A stretch of DNA of 5,350 nt from UBA9865 sp035647835 (GCA_035647835.1 DASRMS010000226.1:1-5350); one strand, 5' to 3'; counted from the stretch's first letter, positions 1-5,180 are shown. The notes: generated by a model not told the origin, from the sequence alone. Program-made: numbers and translations.

Positions 1-79
1 CCCGTTTATGCTAATCCTCCCCGGCCCTGCTGTTCAGGCGGTCCGCTGGGACAAAAAACAACATAGAGCAAGCAGCTAA
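1..79 (+). CDS. possible 3' tail of a gene truncated by the window edge
   Basis: Two plus-strand frames are open from base 1: one stops at TAG 64-66 (21 codons) and one at TAA 77-79 (25 codons, ending K-K-Q-H-R-A-S-S). A good plus-strand terminator begins 27 bases after the second stop, which suggests that a gene ends here. I cannot decide which frame is used, and neither tail matches a family I recognise. It could also be ordinary 3' untranslated sequence. No function is proposed. Confidence 0.25.
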   Translation, partial: PFMLILPGPAVQAVRWDKKQHRASS

Positions 80-105
80 ATCCTCAAGACTTTTTAATTA
101 ACATC

Positions 106-135
106 AGTGCTGGCAGCTATCAGCCAGCACTTTTT
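106..135 (+). terminator. rho-independent terminator of the upstream gene
   Basis: A perfect 9-bp stem (AGTGCTGGC 106-114 with GCCAGCACT 123-131) encloses an 8-base loop and runs into TTTTTG. The T-run is only on the plus-strand side, so it ends transcription entering from the left of the window. Confidence 0.85.
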
Positions 136-335
136 GTTATCTTATTTTATAGTAAAAATTAAAGCAAAAACAATTTTAAACGGCGTAATTGCAGCTTTAA
201 GTGCTAGGAAGATCTTAATGAAATTAACTAATTGTTTAATATAGGATAACTAGGGGAAGGTGCTGATTTATAGCCGAATACTTATTATATGTAAGATAGC
301 TCAGAAAAATGCTAGCTAAACACATATTTACGAGT
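136..335. other. AT-rich intergenic stretch without a recognisable gene
   Basis: This stretch is rich in A and T and has stops in all frames. Short frames exist, such as a GTG-started 19-codon frame at 260, but its AGGGGA is only two bases from the start and the peptide is unconvincing. There is a short palindrome AAGATCTT near 208-215 and several scattered GCTAG words. I see no RNA gene, repeat array or mobile-element end. Confidence 0.6.
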
Positions 336-364
336 TCGACAGGATTCCCCCCACCCGCTAGAGT
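336..364 (+). promoter_or_regulatory. candidate sigma-A promoter of the lipoprotein gene, overlapping a Spo0A-box-like 7-mer
   Basis: TCGACA (336-341, five of six matches to TTGACA) and TAGAGT (359-364, four of six to TATAAT) are 17 bases apart, which would place the transcript start near 371, about 28 bases before the ATG. The word TTCGACA (335-341), the complement of the Spo0A box TGTCGAA, covers the -35. Just downstream, 358-378 forms an imperfect inverted repeat (CTAG, TATA, AG, TATA, CTAG) that could be an operator or chance. Alternative -10 words (TATAAG 364-369, TAGAAT) lack a good -35. Confidence 0.3.
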
Positions 365-398
365 ATAAGTATAGCTAGAATGCGAAGAGCGAGGGGAT

Positions 399-2084
399 AT
401 GTTGAAAAAACAAGTTATGTTAAGTAAGCTGGTAATCTTCATGCTCATTTTCTTATTCCTGATGAGTTTAGCTGGTTGCTTACAGGATACTTTTTCACGC
501 GAAGTAAAGCATGAGCAGCCTTTAGACTCTGAGCAGGAACGTCAACGACAAGGGGAGGAGCAAAGATTAGCGGCGGAAAGAATGCTGGCAGAACGTCAGC
601 AGCGTGAGGCTGACCTGCAGAAGGAGCTGGGTGCCTTTTTTGTGCCGCTGCCTCCTTTAGAGATCCCGGAGAATCCGGTGGTAAAAGCAAAAGGACTCTA
701 TGTTACAGGTCACACTGCTGCTAATAGTAAGCGTTTTGCTGAGTTATTAGAGCTGATTGAAGAGACTGAGTTAAACGCCATGGTTATCGATGTCAAAAAC
801 GATAATGGGCTAATGACCTACCGCAGCGAGATTGAGATTGTTAATGAGGTAAATGGTAACAAGGGCGCGGTAATTGAGGATATAGACGCTGTTCTCCATG
901 AGCTAAAGGCGCGTGATATCTACCCTATTGCACGTGTGGTAGTTTTTCGTGATCCCCATTTGCCAGAGGTTAAACAGGCCTGGGCCATTCAAAAGCGAAA
1001 TGGCGGCGGCCAATGGCGTGATCCCAAGGATTTTGCCTGGGTAAATCCTTACGAAAAAAATGTCTGGGATTACAATATTGCCATCGCTAAAGAGGCGGCT
1101 CTTAAGGGTTTTCGTGAAATTCAATTCGACTATGTACGTTTTCCAGAAAATGCAAAGCGCGTTGACCGTGAAGCCGAATTCCCCGGCAGTAACGATCGCC
1201 GCAAGGATGAGGCCATTGAAGGTTTTCTTGCCTATGCACGCGAGCAGCTGGCGGAGTATAATGTGCATATTGCTGCCGATGTTTTTGGTGTGATTGCTAC
1301 TTCACAGGGTGATGCTGAGGGTATCGGGCAAAACTGGGAAAAAGTATCATCACAGGTAGAATACATCTGCCCGATGATCTATCCTAGCCATTACGGACGT
1401 GGATATTTTGGTATTGCCGTACCTGATGCCAATCCCGCCGGTACTGTCACCCGGGCCCTAGTCGACTCCCTGAAACGTAATGCCCTGCTTGAAAAGCCGG
1501 CAATAATTCGCCCTTGGTTGCAAAGCTTTACGGCGACTTGGGTCAAAGGTCATATCGCTTATGGTCCAGCAGAAGTGCGGGCGCAAATTAAAGCGGCACT
1601 AGCTCTGGGTATTGATGAATTTTTAATTTGGAATGCAGGTAACAGATATACCCCCAATTCATATTTAACTGCGGACGAAGCTAATTCCCTGGCAGCCGAC
1701 CAAGCGGCTGAACGTTCCGCGCAGGGGCGTGATGCTCTCGGCCGTACACAGCAAACTGCCCTCACAGATTATCTGACAGCTGTGCAAAATAAGAAGTGGC
1801 GCGATGCTTTTCTCTGGCAGAGTAGAGACTTTGCGCAAAGTGAAGCGGAATACCAGACTTGGGTCGCGAGTTGGACAAGCTCCTTGGACTCCTATGTGGC
1901 AGCAGAGCAGGGGGCAGCAGCCTATACTGTTGATGTCACTTTTAGATTAGCTGAGACGACAAAGAAGTTAAGTGGGGAAATCTTTACCGTTGTCAGGGAA
2001 AATGGGGTATGGAAAGTGCAACCTTCCCCAGCATTTTTAAAGTCATTAACAGCAGAACAAGATAGTGACACCGCAGCAGAGTAA
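399..2084 (+). CDS. lipoprotein with DUF4015-type putative glycoside hydrolase barrel and C-terminal NTF2-like domain
   Basis: Predicted membrane-anchored extracytoplasmic protein of 561 residues. Residues 1-26 form a lipoprotein signal peptide: KK near the start, a hydrophobic core, then lipobox L-A-G-C with C27 as the lipidated residue. Residues 40-76 are rich in E, Q and R and look like a helical, probably coiled-coil, spacer. Residues 95-418 match my recollection of the putative glycoside hydrolase family DUF4015 (TIM-barrel type): KGLYVTGHTA (98-107), DVKND (131-135), FDYVRFP (243-249), PMIYPSHYG (325-333), RPWLQSF (371-377), WNAGN (411-415). The acidic residues of these strands are the likeliest catalytic ones; this is inference. 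Residues 450-545 (DYLTAVQNKKWRDAF, then beta strands ending ENGVWKV) look like an NTF2-like or DUF4878-like domain. GAGGGG (391-396) sits close to the ATG; TTG at 402 in the same frame is better spaced and gives the same mature protein. The substrate is unknown, plausibly cell-envelope or exopolysaccharide glycan. The gene appears monocistronic. Confidence 0.85.
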   Translation: MLKKQVMLSKLVIFMLIFLFLMSLAGCLQDTFSREVKHEQPLDSEQERQRQGEEQRLAAERMLAERQQREADLQKELGAFFVPLPPLEIPENPVVKAKGLYVTGHTAANSKRFAELLELIEETELNAMVIDVKNDNGLMTYRSEIEIVNEVNGNKGAVIEDIDAVLHELKARDIYPIARVVVFRDPHLPEVKQAWAIQKRNGGGQWRDPKDFAWVNPYEKNVWDYNIAIAKEAALKGFREIQFDYVRFPENAKRVDREAEFPGSNDRRKDEAIEGFLAYAREQLAEYNVHIAADVFGVIATSQGDAEGIGQNWEKVSSQVEYICPMIYPSHYGRGYFGIAVPDANPAGTVTRALVDSLKRNALLEKPAIIRPWLQSFTATWVKGHIAYGPAEVRAQIKAALALGIDEFLIWNAGNRYTPNSYLTADEANSLAADQAAERSAQGRDALGRTQQTALTDYLTAVQNKKWRDAFLWQSRDFAQSEAEYQTWVASWTSSLDSYVAAEQGAAAYTVDVTFRLAETTKKLSGEIFTVVRENGVWKVQPSPAFLKSLTAEQDSDTAAE

Positions 2085-2117
2085 TTACCCGGCGGGGCTA
2101 CAAGTTGGTAATCCGCC
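2084..2117 (+). repeat. two interleaved inverted repeats right after the lipoprotein gene
   Basis: ATTACC (2084-2089) pairs with GGTAAT (2107-2112), and GGCGG (2091-2095) pairs with CCGCC (2113-2117). The arms alternate as a-b-a'-b', so an RNA could form either hairpin or a pseudoknot, but not two nested stems. The tract begins at the last base of the stop codon and is followed by TAAGGTTTT, so it may serve as a weak 3'-end element of the lipoprotein mRNA. Its function is not established. Confidence 0.4.
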
Positions 2118-2135
2118 TAAGGTTTTAAGTATAAT
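2105..2135 (+). promoter_or_regulatory. candidate promoter of the ligase-like gene
   Basis: A perfect TATAAT lies at 2130-2135. The best -35 is TTGGTA (2105-2110, four of six), with a long 19-base spacer. The start would be near 2142, giving a leader of roughly 100 bases. The -35 overlaps the interleaved inverted repeats. The strong -10 suggests this gene has its own transcript, in addition to any readthrough from the lipoprotein gene. Confidence 0.4.
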
Positions 2136-2232
2136 CTTAGCCAAATTCGGATAGAGTAAAGGTTATGATTTCTACTCAATTTACAGCAGATTACTGCAGG
2201 ATTTCGCTTACACAGGTCGAATCAATACTGTT

Positions 2233-2240
2233 GAGGTGAG
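2233..2240 (+). promoter_or_regulatory. ribosome binding site that decides the start of the ligase-like gene
   Basis: GAGGTGAG ends four bases before ATG 2245. A GTG start at 2236 would lie inside this site and leave no Shine-Dalgarno sequence of its own, so ATG 2245 is preferred. Confidence 0.75.
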
Positions 2241-2244
2241 CAAA

Positions 2245-2961
2245 ATGACAACAGCAGGGGCTATAGCTGAACTAAAAGCTAATCCTGGCCGCGAATTGAC
2301 CAGGGAGGTAGATGGCCAATTATTTAACAGATACCCTATTCGTACCCACTTTGTTGAGGTTGGAGAAAGTTACATTGGGCTTGTGGAAAAATATGTACTT
2401 CCCTATTATCAGGAAGGGGATATTCTTTCCATGGGCGAAAAAGTTATTGCTTTATGCCAAAGGCAGGTTAAGTTCAAAAGTGAGATGAAGGTTAGCTTAC
2501 TTGCTAGAATTCTTTCACGCTTTGCGATGAAGAATCCAGCCGGGCCGGCAATGGATAATGTTTATAAAATGCAAACGGCAATAGATTTATGCGGCTGGTG
2601 GCGAGTATTATTTGCGGCTATTTTTTCCGCAATTGGTAAGTTATTTGGCAAACATGGTGTTTTCTACGATTTCCTTGGTAATAATGTGCGCAATATTGAT
2701 GGTTTCTGTGTAGTGGGCTGGGAGTATTATGGTGATAAAGGTATTCTAGCACCAGCTCAACCGGACCGCGTTTGTGAGGAAATTAAGGAAAAATTCGGTA
2801 TAGACTGCATGGTTGTAGATGCAAACGACCTTAATATCGAAATCCTCGGGCATAACAAAGACATTCCCTATAGCAAAGAATTTTTAGCTGATTTGATTAG
2901 GGACAACCCTGCTGGGCAAACCCAAGAACAGACACCTTTCATCTTAATTCGCAGTAAATAA
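2245..2961 (+). CDS. coenzyme F420-0:gamma-glutamyl ligase-like protein (distant CofE relative)
   Basis: Soluble-looking 238-residue protein that I place, from memory of the family, among the F420-0:gamma-glutamyl ligase-like proteins (PF01996) common in Bacillota. Visible features are YPIRTHFVEVGES (30-42), an EGDI-LSMGEKVIAL segment (57-70) in the place where CofE has its G-D and K-rich strand, a hydrophobic stretch from about 116 to 134 (CGWW, LFAAIFSAI), GNNVRNIDGFCVVGWEYYG (145-163), and DANDLNIEILG (192-202). True CofE adds glutamates to F420-0 using GTP and divalent metal. I do not see the CofE TDTFGR-type motif, and no other F420 genes are nearby, so the substrate is probably different. 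A single short membrane-associating helix at 116-134 cannot be excluded. The gene is followed by a terminator and converges on the histidine kinase. Being a real gene is near certain; the family call is moderate. Confidence 0.65.
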   Translation: MTTAGAIAELKANPGRELTREVDGQLFNRYPIRTHFVEVGESYIGLVEKYVLPYYQEGDILSMGEKVIALCQRQVKFKSEMKVSLLARILSRFAMKNPAGPAMDNVYKMQTAIDLCGWWRVLFAAIFSAIGKLFGKHGVFYDFLGNNVRNIDGFCVVGWEYYGDKGILAPAQPDRVCEEIKEKFGIDCMVVDANDLNIEILGHNKDIPYSKEFLADLIRDNPAGQTQEQTPFILIRSK

Positions 2962-2975
2962 ATAAAATCATCGCG

Positions 2976-3004
2976 AAAAAGTAGCGCAAGCGCGCTATTT
3001 TTTT
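2976..3004 (+). terminator. rho-independent terminator of the ligase-like gene
   Basis: The stem pairs GTAGCGC (2981-2987) with GCGCTAT (2992-2998), including one G-T pair, around an AAGC loop, and ends in T7 (2998-3004). Preceding A5 (2976-2980) can lengthen the stem and makes the element able to work weakly on the opposite strand. It starts 14 bases after the stop codon. Confidence 0.85.
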
Positions 3005-3047
3005 GCAGAAAAACTTGCTCAATTACTAAAGGCTGCACTTGCTAGTG

Positions 3048-3078
3048 AAAAAGAAAAAACCTGCGCAAGGCAGGTCTT
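3048..3078 (-). terminator. rho-independent terminator of the histidine kinase gene
   Basis: Read on the minus strand, ACCTGC (3075-3070) pairs with GCAGGT (3064-3059) around a 5-base loop, followed by a T-run broken by one C (3058-3048). Upstream A and G bases (3078-3076) lengthen the stem with a G-T pair. The stem begins just after the kinase stop codon. Together with the element at 2976-3004 it separates the two convergent genes. Confidence 0.85.
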
Positions 3079-4170
3079 TTAATGGGTGACGGGTAGGTGT
3101 AAGTGTACACAAGAACCTTCCCCGCAGGTACTGTCGACATCAATATAACCGTTGTGGTGGTGCATAATGCGATTGGAGAGGGTAAGTCCCAAACCCGAAC
3201 CTTCTTTTTTTGTGGTATAAAAGGGATCAAATATTTTGCGCAAATCTTCTCTTTTAATGCCTTTACCTGTATCAGAAACGGAGATCGTTACAGTATTCGT
3301 CTCACGGTGATATGCTGTTTTTACAGTTAGGCAGCCACCATCAGGCATGGCTTCCATAGCATTACGTAGTATATTTAAGAGGACGTACTTAATTAATTTA
3401 GCATCCACTAAACATAAAGGTGCCTGTTTATCGAGGATAGTACGGATCACAATATTGACAAGCGTGCCAGCGTGTTGTACTAACTGCAGCAGTTCTACGA
3501 GTAAGGAGTTGATGGAGGTAAGCTGTAATCCTTCTATGTTGGGGTGAAAAAGTGATAACAAATCTGTGATGATCTCTTCAATTTGTTCAATACCTTCTAA
3601 CGCCGTCTCTAAATATGCCGAAACATCCTGCTCTGTTTTTTGCCTAGCGAGCTGAATATATCCTTTAGTTGTCGTCAGTGGGTTGCGTATTTCGTGTGCT
3701 GTGCCAGCAGCAATCTGGCTGACAAGCGCCTGAACTTCTGCGGAATTTATTTCGTTCTGGAAACGGCGGCGACTTGTCTGATCCTTGCGCATCCAAATTG
3801 CACCGCTGATTTCGCCAGATGGGTTTTGCACGATAGCCACACTGTGAATAAAAACACCTTCTGTTCCAGTGTAGGGACAATAGTTGTTTTCTACTTCCGT
3901 CATGCCCCGTTCACATTTTAAGGCCAGATATAGATAGTGTTCGTGCTCATCAAGTTGGGGAAAAGTACTTGCTAGAGAGGCGCCAATAACATCCTGTCTT
4001 TTTTTCTGAAAGACAAGTTCTGCCTGTCTGTTAAACAGTGTAATCTGACCGTTTATGTCGATAGCCACAATAGCTGCCCGAGTACTATCAACGACAAAAC
4101 TAGCGTACGTCCGCCAAAAGTGATCAGGTAAGAAAGTTTTAGAGCTTAAAATTGCTGTTTTTGAATTCAA
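3079..4170 (-). CDS. orphan cytoplasmic PAS-domain sensor histidine kinase, sporulation-kinase-like
   Basis: Protein of 363 residues from TTG 4170, with no membrane segment, so a soluble sensor. A PAS domain covers about 26-133 (AIVAIDINGQITLFN core, RQDVIGASL). HisKA covers about 143-208 with AAGTAHEIRNPLTTTKGYIQ; H159 is the phospho-acceptor. The HATPase_c domain has an N box NILRNAMEAM (266-275), G1 DTGKG (300-304), F box FDPFYTT (314-320) and G2 GSGLGL (324-329), so all catalytic boxes are intact. The H-box and lack of TM helices resemble Bacillus KinA/KinE-type kinases that feed phosphate to Spo0F; that role is inference. No response regulator lies beside it, which makes it an orphan in this window. 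The start was chosen because AAGGGGGGG (4186-4178) sits seven bases before TTG 4170; an upstream TTG at 4191 precedes that site. Transcription is probably monocistronic from an extended -10 promoter. Confidence 0.93.
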   Translation of the reverse strand: MNSKTAILSSKTFLPDHFWRTYASFVVDSTRAAIVAIDINGQITLFNRQAELVFQKKRQDVIGASLASTFPQLDEHEHYLYLALKCERGMTEVENNYCPYTGTEGVFIHSVAIVQNPSGEISGAIWMRKDQTSRRRFQNEINSAEVQALVSQIAAGTAHEIRNPLTTTKGYIQLARQKTEQDVSAYLETALEGIEQIEEIITDLLSLFHPNIEGLQLTSINSLLVELLQLVQHAGTLVNIVIRTILDKQAPLCLVDAKLIKYVLLNILRNAMEAMPDGGCLTVKTAYHRETNTVTISVSDTGKGIKREDLRKIFDPFYTTKKEGSGLGLTLSNRIMHHHNGYIDVDSTCGEGSCVHLHLPVTH

Positions 4171-4177
4171 TGCAAAG

Positions 4178-4186
4178 CCCCCCCTT
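4178..4186 (-). promoter_or_regulatory. ribosome binding site of the histidine kinase, with a G7 run
   Basis: The minus strand reads AAGGGGGGG followed by seven bases and TTG 4170. This spacing is ideal and rules against the in-frame TTG 4191, which is followed by the site instead of preceded by it. The run of seven G is unusual for a Shine-Dalgarno sequence. Confidence 0.7.
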
Positions 4187-4209
4187 GGCAAAAATAGCGA
4201 ACAATATCA

Positions 4210-4218
4210 ATTATAGCA
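4210..4218 (-). promoter_or_regulatory. extended -10 promoter of the histidine kinase
   Basis: The minus strand reads TGCTATAAT (4218-4210), a perfect extended -10. No convincing -35 lies 16-18 bases upstream, as is common for extended -10 promoters. The start would be near 4203, giving a leader of about 33 bases that includes the ribosome binding site. Confidence 0.55.
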
Positions 4219-4280
4219 GATTAACAATGAAAAATTTAGCAGTTTATGTCGTAAAACTAAAATATATTTTAGTTTTTATT

Positions 4281-4312
4281 AAAAAAACCACGAACGCTGA
4301 TGACGTTCGTGG
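4281..4312 (-). terminator. rho-independent terminator of the tRNA operon
   Basis: A perfect 9-bp stem on the minus strand (CCACGAACG 4312-4304 with CGTTCGTGG 4296-4288), a 7-base loop and T7 (4287-4281). It lies 14 bases downstream of tRNA-Val and isolates the tRNA transcript from the histidine kinase promoter. Confidence 0.9.
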
Positions 4313-4326
4313 CTACTGGAATTTTA

Positions 4327-4401
4327 TGGTGGGGCTAACTGGGATCGAACCAGTGGCCTCTTGAATGTGAGTCAAGCGCTCTCCCCCTGAGCTATAGCCC
4401 C
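4327..4401 (-). tRNA. tRNA-Val (anticodon CAC)
   Basis: Full 75-base cloverleaf with encoded CCA. The acceptor stem is GGGGCTA/TAGCCCC with seven Watson-Crick pairs and discriminator A. D arm is GCTC/GAGC with a 7-base loop AGGGGGA that contains no U. The anticodon stem is CTTGA/TCAAG with loop CTCACAT, giving anticodon CAC, which reads GUG (Val). The T arm is ACTGG/CCAGT with TTCGATC. The alanine identity pair G3:U70 is absent, consistent with Val. It lies six bases after tRNA-Ala in the same transcript. Confidence 0.93.
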
Positions 4402-4407
4402 ATTAGA

Positions 4408-4483
4408 TGGTGGACGTGAGGGGATTCGAACCCCTGGCCTCTTGAATGCGAGCCAAGTGCTCTCCCGACTGAGCTACACGCCC
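4408..4483 (-). tRNA. tRNA-Ala (anticodon CGC)
   Basis: Full 76-base cloverleaf with encoded CCA. Acceptor GGGCGTG/CACGTCC carries G3:U70, the major alanine identity pair. The D arm is GCTC/GAGC with loop AGTCGGGA. The anticodon stem CTTGG/TCAAG closes with a G-U pair, and loop CTCGCAT gives anticodon CGC, which reads GCG (Ala). The T arm is AGGGG/CCCCT with TTCGAAT. It is the first tRNA of the two-gene operon. Confidence 0.95.
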
Positions 4484-4496
4484 TTAATCTGAACTT

Positions 4497-4525
4497 ATTT
4501 TATAGCATCAAGGCGAAAAAATCAA
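4497..4525 (-). promoter_or_regulatory. promoter of the tRNA operon, inside the end of the acetyltransferase gene
   Basis: On the minus strand TTGATT (4525-4520) and TAAAAT (4502-4497) are 17 bases apart; an overlapping extended version TGCTATAAA (4507-4499) is also possible. The start would be near 4490, a few bases before the tRNA-Ala 5' end. The -35 lies within the last sense codons of the acetyltransferase gene. No terminator separates the two, so readthrough transcription of the tRNAs is also likely. Confidence 0.6.
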
Positions 4526-5176
4526 GGGATCGTTTTCTTTTTTCCCCTGGTAGCAAACTGACTCAAAAAGAGGAAAAATTTCTTTAGGCACTAAGGAGCC
4601 GAAGCGTACAGATAGTAGATTGGCAGGATGATCACAGATATCAGGATCGTCTGTGATCATGGTTTGGAAGCCGCCCTTTTCCAATAGTTTTTGCATTAGT
4701 TGGCGATACTGCCAGGTATTAATACGTTTGCCGCGTAAATCCCAAAACCAGTAACACTCCAGTGAAATAATAATTTTATCTTCCAAGAAATCGGTAGAAA
4801 AAGGTATTTGTATTAGAGCTGCCGCAATGCCCATATCCCGCCAGTACCGGGATACTTCAATCGCCCCTAGTTCCAAAATATCTAATCCTGTATTGGTCCA
4901 ACGTGCAAATTGCGGGCTGTGAAAAGTTACATAGCCCACAATGGTGTTGTGGATGTGGGCAAGATAGACCAGCCCTTCAGGTAGGGCAGCTATCTCTACT
5001 AATGATGCTTGCTGCTGCACTGGTTGTCTAAACTGATTTAAGCCGCTGCAAATGGCAAACTGCTCAATAATTTCCTTGGCAACAGGGCCTTCAATGGTAA
5101 TGAAGCCGCGGTCTGTAAATAGATGACGCTTTGAATATGTCCACTGGTTACGATCGCCGGTGTTGGCAGGTTTCAT
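4508..5176 (-). CDS. acuA: AcuA-like GNAT-family acetyltransferase
   Basis: Protein of 222 residues, close to the usual length of AcuA (about 210). In Bacillus subtilis AcuA acetylates and inactivates acetyl-CoA synthetase AcsA in the cytoplasm, with AcuC and a sirtuin reversing it. The sequence follows AcuA as I remember it: EGPV (29-32), VEIAALPEG (60-68), VGYVTFHSP (80-88), LELGAIEVS (101-109), the acetyl-CoA-binding R-x-x-G-x-A (R113, G116, A118), ECYWFWDL (140-147), and TDDPDICDHPAN (175-186). ATG 5176 is preferred over GTG 5179 because of GAGGTGA (5187-5181). No acuB, acuC or acsA lies in the window, unlike the Bacillus acuABC arrangement. Upstream, CATAAT or TATAAC (within 5202-5211) may be the -10, but no good -35 is seen. 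Whether the target here is AcsA or another AMP-forming ligase is inference. Confidence 0.88.
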   Translation of the reverse strand: MKPANTGDRNQWTYSKRHLFTDRGFITIEGPVAKEIIEQFAICSGLNQFRQPVQQQASLVEIAALPEGLVYLAHIHNTIVGYVTFHSPQFARWTNTGLDILELGAIEVSRYWRDMGIAAALIQIPFSTDFLEDKIIISLECYWFWDLRGKRINTWQYRQLMQKLLEKGGFQTMITDDPDICDHPANLLSVRFGSLVPKEIFPLFESVCYQGKKENDPLIFSP

Positions 5177-5180
5177 CACG

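Noticed and set aside
260..322. GTG-started 19-codon frame in the gene-free stretch upstream of the lipoprotein gene
   Set aside because: The AGGGGA is only two bases from the GTG, there is no supporting promoter, and the peptide has no recognisable features.
445..690. Minus-strand open frame of 81 codons opposite the lipoprotein signal and spacer region
   Set aside because: It is antisense to a well-supported gene with lipobox and domain motifs, and its composition is that of a shadow frame.
903..1268. Minus-strand open frame of 121 codons opposite the DUF4015 barrel
   Set aside because: It lies fully opposite conserved barrel motifs, lacks a good ribosome binding site and shows no recognisable family.
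2961..3082. Frameshifted extension of the ligase-like protein into the open frame that follows
   Set aside because: The extension is separated by the TAA 2959-2961 and an in-frame TAA 2963-2965, and the ligase-like protein is already of plausible family length.
3640..3921. Plus-strand open frame of 93 codons opposite the histidine kinase
   Set aside because: It mirrors the PAS and HisKA coding region; the kinase strand carries all expected motifs.
4152..4364. Plus-strand 70-codon frame ending in a GLTGIEPVAS-like tail
   Set aside because: This tail is the well-known mistranslation of the antisense of a tRNA 3' half; the frame runs through the terminator and into tRNA-Val.
4327..4401. Reading the second tRNA as another tRNA-Ala because its body resembles tRNA-Ala
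   Set aside because: The anticodon loop is unambiguous (CTCACAT, anticodon CAC) and the alanine identity pair G3:U70 is absent.
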